A DNA stretch of 7,089 bases from Actinomycetes bacterium (GTDB lineage Bacteria; Actinomycetota; Actinomycetes; Actinomycetales; Microbacteriaceae). The notes below the pieces were generated by a model. The model made no database searches. It was not told the origin of the DNA and saw only the letters and a program-made list of their open reading frames with translations. The stretch spans positions 1 through 7,089 of the forward strand of contig JAEYUT010000052.1 of assembly GCA_023432305.1 (NCBI GenBank). The letters are read 5' to 3'. The translations under genes and the position numbers were made by a program. This document shows positions 5,665 through 7,089 of the stretch, piece after piece (within the stretch, counting starts at the first letter, position 1; each line of letters starts with the position of its first letter).

Positions 5665-6849
5665 ATGAGCGCGCGCACTCCCGTCGTCGTGATCGCCCCG
5701 GACTCATTCAAAGGCAGCGCCCCGGCCGCCGACGCCGCCGACGCGATCGCGCGCGGCGTGCTCGCCTCCCGCCCCGATGCGGAGGTCGTGCGCATCCCGA
5801 TGGCCGACGGAGGCGAAGGAACGCTCGACGCCGTGCTCGCCTCCTGGGGTGCGCTCGCGAGCGTCCAGAGCGTCGCGACGGTCGACGCTCTCGATCGTCC
5901 GCGCCGCGGGCGGATCGGGTTCTCCCCGGACGGCGAACGCTGCCTCATCGAGGCGGCGGAGGCGAACGGACTCCCCCACGTACGAGACATTCCCGCCGAG
6001 CCGCTGCGGGCCGACAGCTTCGGCGTCGGGCTGCTCGCACACGCCGCGCTCGATGCGGGAGCGCGGGAGGTGCTGCTGTGCGTCGGCGGTTCGGCGAGCA
6101 GCGACGGCGGCACAGGTCTCCTGCGGGCGCTCGGGGCCCGGCTTCTCGATGCCGAGGGGCGGGAGACCGCGCGCGGCGCGCGCGGGCTCACCTCGCTGCA
6201 CTCCGTCGACACCTCGGGGCTCCACCCCTCAGCCCCCACCACGCGCTGGCGTGTTGCGGTCGATGTCGACAACCCGCTCGTCGGCCCGCGCGGAGCAGCC
6301 GCCGTGTTCGGCCCTCAGAAAGGCGCCACCCCCGACGACATCGCCCTGATCGACGACGGTCTCACACGCCTCGCGCGCAACATCGCCGACCTGCGCCACA
6401 CGGATCCGGCGCACCTGCTCGACGCGCCGGGATTCGGCGCAGCCGGTGGACTTCCGCTCGCGCTCGCCGCTCTCGGCGATGTCGAGCTCGTCGCCGGCTC
6501 GCGGCTCGTGAGCGACGCCGTCGGTCTCGCTGCGGCGCTCGAGCGCGCAGACCTCGTCATCACCGGCGAGGGACGGTTCGACGAGCAGTCGCTCGGAGGG
6601 AAGGTGGTGGATGCGGTGCGTCGCCTGGCACCTCCGCACGTCCCCGTGATCGTGATCGCGGGCAGCGTCGAGCTGGACGCCGACCGGTGCCGGCGCGAAG
6701 GCATCACCGCGGCCTTCTCGCTCTCGAGTGGCCCGTCATCCCTCGACGAGATGCTCCCGCAGACCCTCCCCCGGCTCGCCGAGGTCGCCGCGCACCTGTG
6801 CCGCGTCGCGATCCCCGCACGCGAGCACCGGCCGATCCCCCCGAGATGA
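5665..6849 (+). CDS. glycerate kinase (GlxK/GarK type)
   Basis: Cytoplasmic enzyme phosphorylating D-glycerate with ATP; known members of this type (E. coli GarK/GlxK) form 2-phosphoglycerate, feeding glyoxylate- or glucarate-derived glycerate into glycolysis. The 394 residues are slightly longer than the usual 375-385 because of a C-terminal tail. Motifs in order: [11 protein letters not shown] (Asp13-Ser18), [11 protein letters not shown] (Asp48-Thr53), [11 protein letters not shown] (141-151), the [23 protein letters not shown] block, [10 protein letters not shown], and [14 protein letters not shown] (from Thr300). All family signatures are intact. ATG 5665 begins directly before the first beta strand, as in homologues. 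The same frame stays open far upstream, antisense to trpB, but that part does not resemble protein. No glyoxylate carboligase or tartronate semialdehyde reductase gene is nearby, so it looks like a stand-alone gene. Confidence 0.95.
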   Translation: MSARTPVVVIAPDSFKGSAPAADAADAIARGVLASRPDAEVVRIPMADGGEGTLDAVLASWGALASVQSVATVDALDRPRRGRIGFSPDGERCLIEAAEANGLPHVRDIPAEPLRADSFGVGLLAHAALDAGAREVLLCVGGSASSDGGTGLLRALGARLLDAEGRETARGARGLTSLHSVDTSGLHPSAPTTRWRVAVDVDNPLVGPRGAAAVFGPQKGATPDDIALIDDGLTRLARNIADLRHTDPAHLLDAPGFGAAGGLPLALAALGDVELVAGSRLVSDAVGLAAALERADLVITGEGRFDEQSLGGKVVDAVRRLAPPHVPVIVIAGSVELDADRCRREGITAAFSLSSGPSSLDEMLPQTLPRLAEVAAHLCRVAIPAREHRPIPPR

Positions 6850-6853
6850 GCGA

Positions 6854-6877
6854 AGGGCGCCCGTCACCGGGCGCCCT
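6854..6877. terminator. hairpin between glycerate kinase and ahcY, probable bidirectional terminator
   Basis: A perfect 10-bp inverted repeat (6854-6863 with 6868-6877) with a 4-nt loop begins 4 bp after the glycerate kinase stop and ends 20 bp before the stop of the convergent ahcY. There is no real T-run on either side. Position and stability support a terminator serving both genes. Confidence 0.65.
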
Positions 6878-6897
6878 CCATTCGACACAGTCCGCGA

Positions 6898-7089
6898 TCA
6901 GTAGCGGTAGTGGTCCACCTTGTAGGGGCCCTCCACCGGCACGCCGATGTAGGCGGCCTGCTCGGGGGTGAGCTCCGTGAGCTCGACGCCGAGCGAACCC
7001 AGGTGCAGACGCGCGACCTTCTCGTCGAGGATCTTCGGCAGCGTGTAGACGCCCACCGGGTAGGCCTCGAGGTTGGTCCACAGCTCCAG
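6898..7089 (-). CDS. ahcY: S-adenosyl-L-homocysteine hydrolase, C-terminal fragment (runs off right edge)
   Basis: The last 63 codons of the gene; the rest lies beyond the window. Read on the minus strand the frame gives [27 protein letters not shown]..., then [18 protein letters not shown] and the C-terminus VDHYRY followed by TGA. This tail is diagnostic of the enzyme: the family's C-terminal lysine and tyrosine (Lys and Tyr in PYKVDHYRY) reach into the NAD site of the neighbouring subunit in the tetramer. The enzyme is cytosolic and splits S-adenosylhomocysteine into adenosine and homocysteine, relieving product inhibition of methyltransferases. Only the end is seen, so start, regulation and integrity of the rest are unknown. 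Confidence 0.95.
   Translation of the reverse strand: MELWTNLEAYPVGVYTLPKILDEKVARLHLGSLGVELTELTPEQAAYIGVPVEGPYKVDHYRY

Noticed and set aside
4030..6849. A 939-codon open frame on the plus strand joining an antisense-trpB region to glycerate kinase, as if a giant fusion protein.
   Set aside because: The first 545 codons are antisense to a clear trpB gene and read as Arg/Ala/His-rich low-complexity sequence. The glycerate kinase homology begins at the ATG at 5665. Long stop-free frames are expected in GC-rich DNA.

Overview
The window is very GC-rich DNA with G/C-ending codons, GTG as well as ATG starts, and at least two gene starts that look leaderless. Together with the gene content (TrpB2-type tryptophan synthase, a divergent SpoIIM/RDD pair, OmpR-type two-component genes) this points to a high-GC actinobacterium. 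Microbacteriaceae is my best guess, from family resemblance only. Coding density is high, no stretch over 300 bases lacks a gene, and I see no tRNA, rRNA, CRISPR array or mobile element.

Left part (1-2304): the 3' portion of a sensor histidine kinase runs into an overlapping OmpR/PhoB-type response regulator, closed by a perfect 14-bp hairpin. Converging on it is a gene for a small exported protein of unknown function: signal or anchor helix, acidic proline-rich middle, basic Gly/His/Arg-rich tail. Upstream of that gene lie three copies of a 10-bp motif in 11-bp register, the usual geometry of OmpR/PhoB-family operators. The simplest reading is that the neighbouring two-component system controls this gene. 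That is inference.

Middle part (2305-4166): two membrane-protein genes, SpoIIM family (minus) and RDD family (plus), are transcribed back to back with 8 to 17 bp between their starts. The RDD protein has a soluble C-terminal tail of about 115 residues. The two families often occur together in actinobacteria, but their joint role is not established.

Right part (4186-7089): core metabolism. A TrpB2-type beta subunit (minus) with no trpA beside it is divergent from a glycerate kinase gene (plus). Their 123-bp shared control region carries a near-perfect 12-bp direct repeat flanking a predicted trpB promoter. The glycerate kinase gene converges on the 3' end of ahcY (S-adenosylhomocysteine hydrolase), which runs off the right edge, and a 10-bp hairpin separates the two.

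Most of the window is ordinary chromosomal housekeeping. The least explained part is the exported disordered protein and its repeat-bearing promoter.
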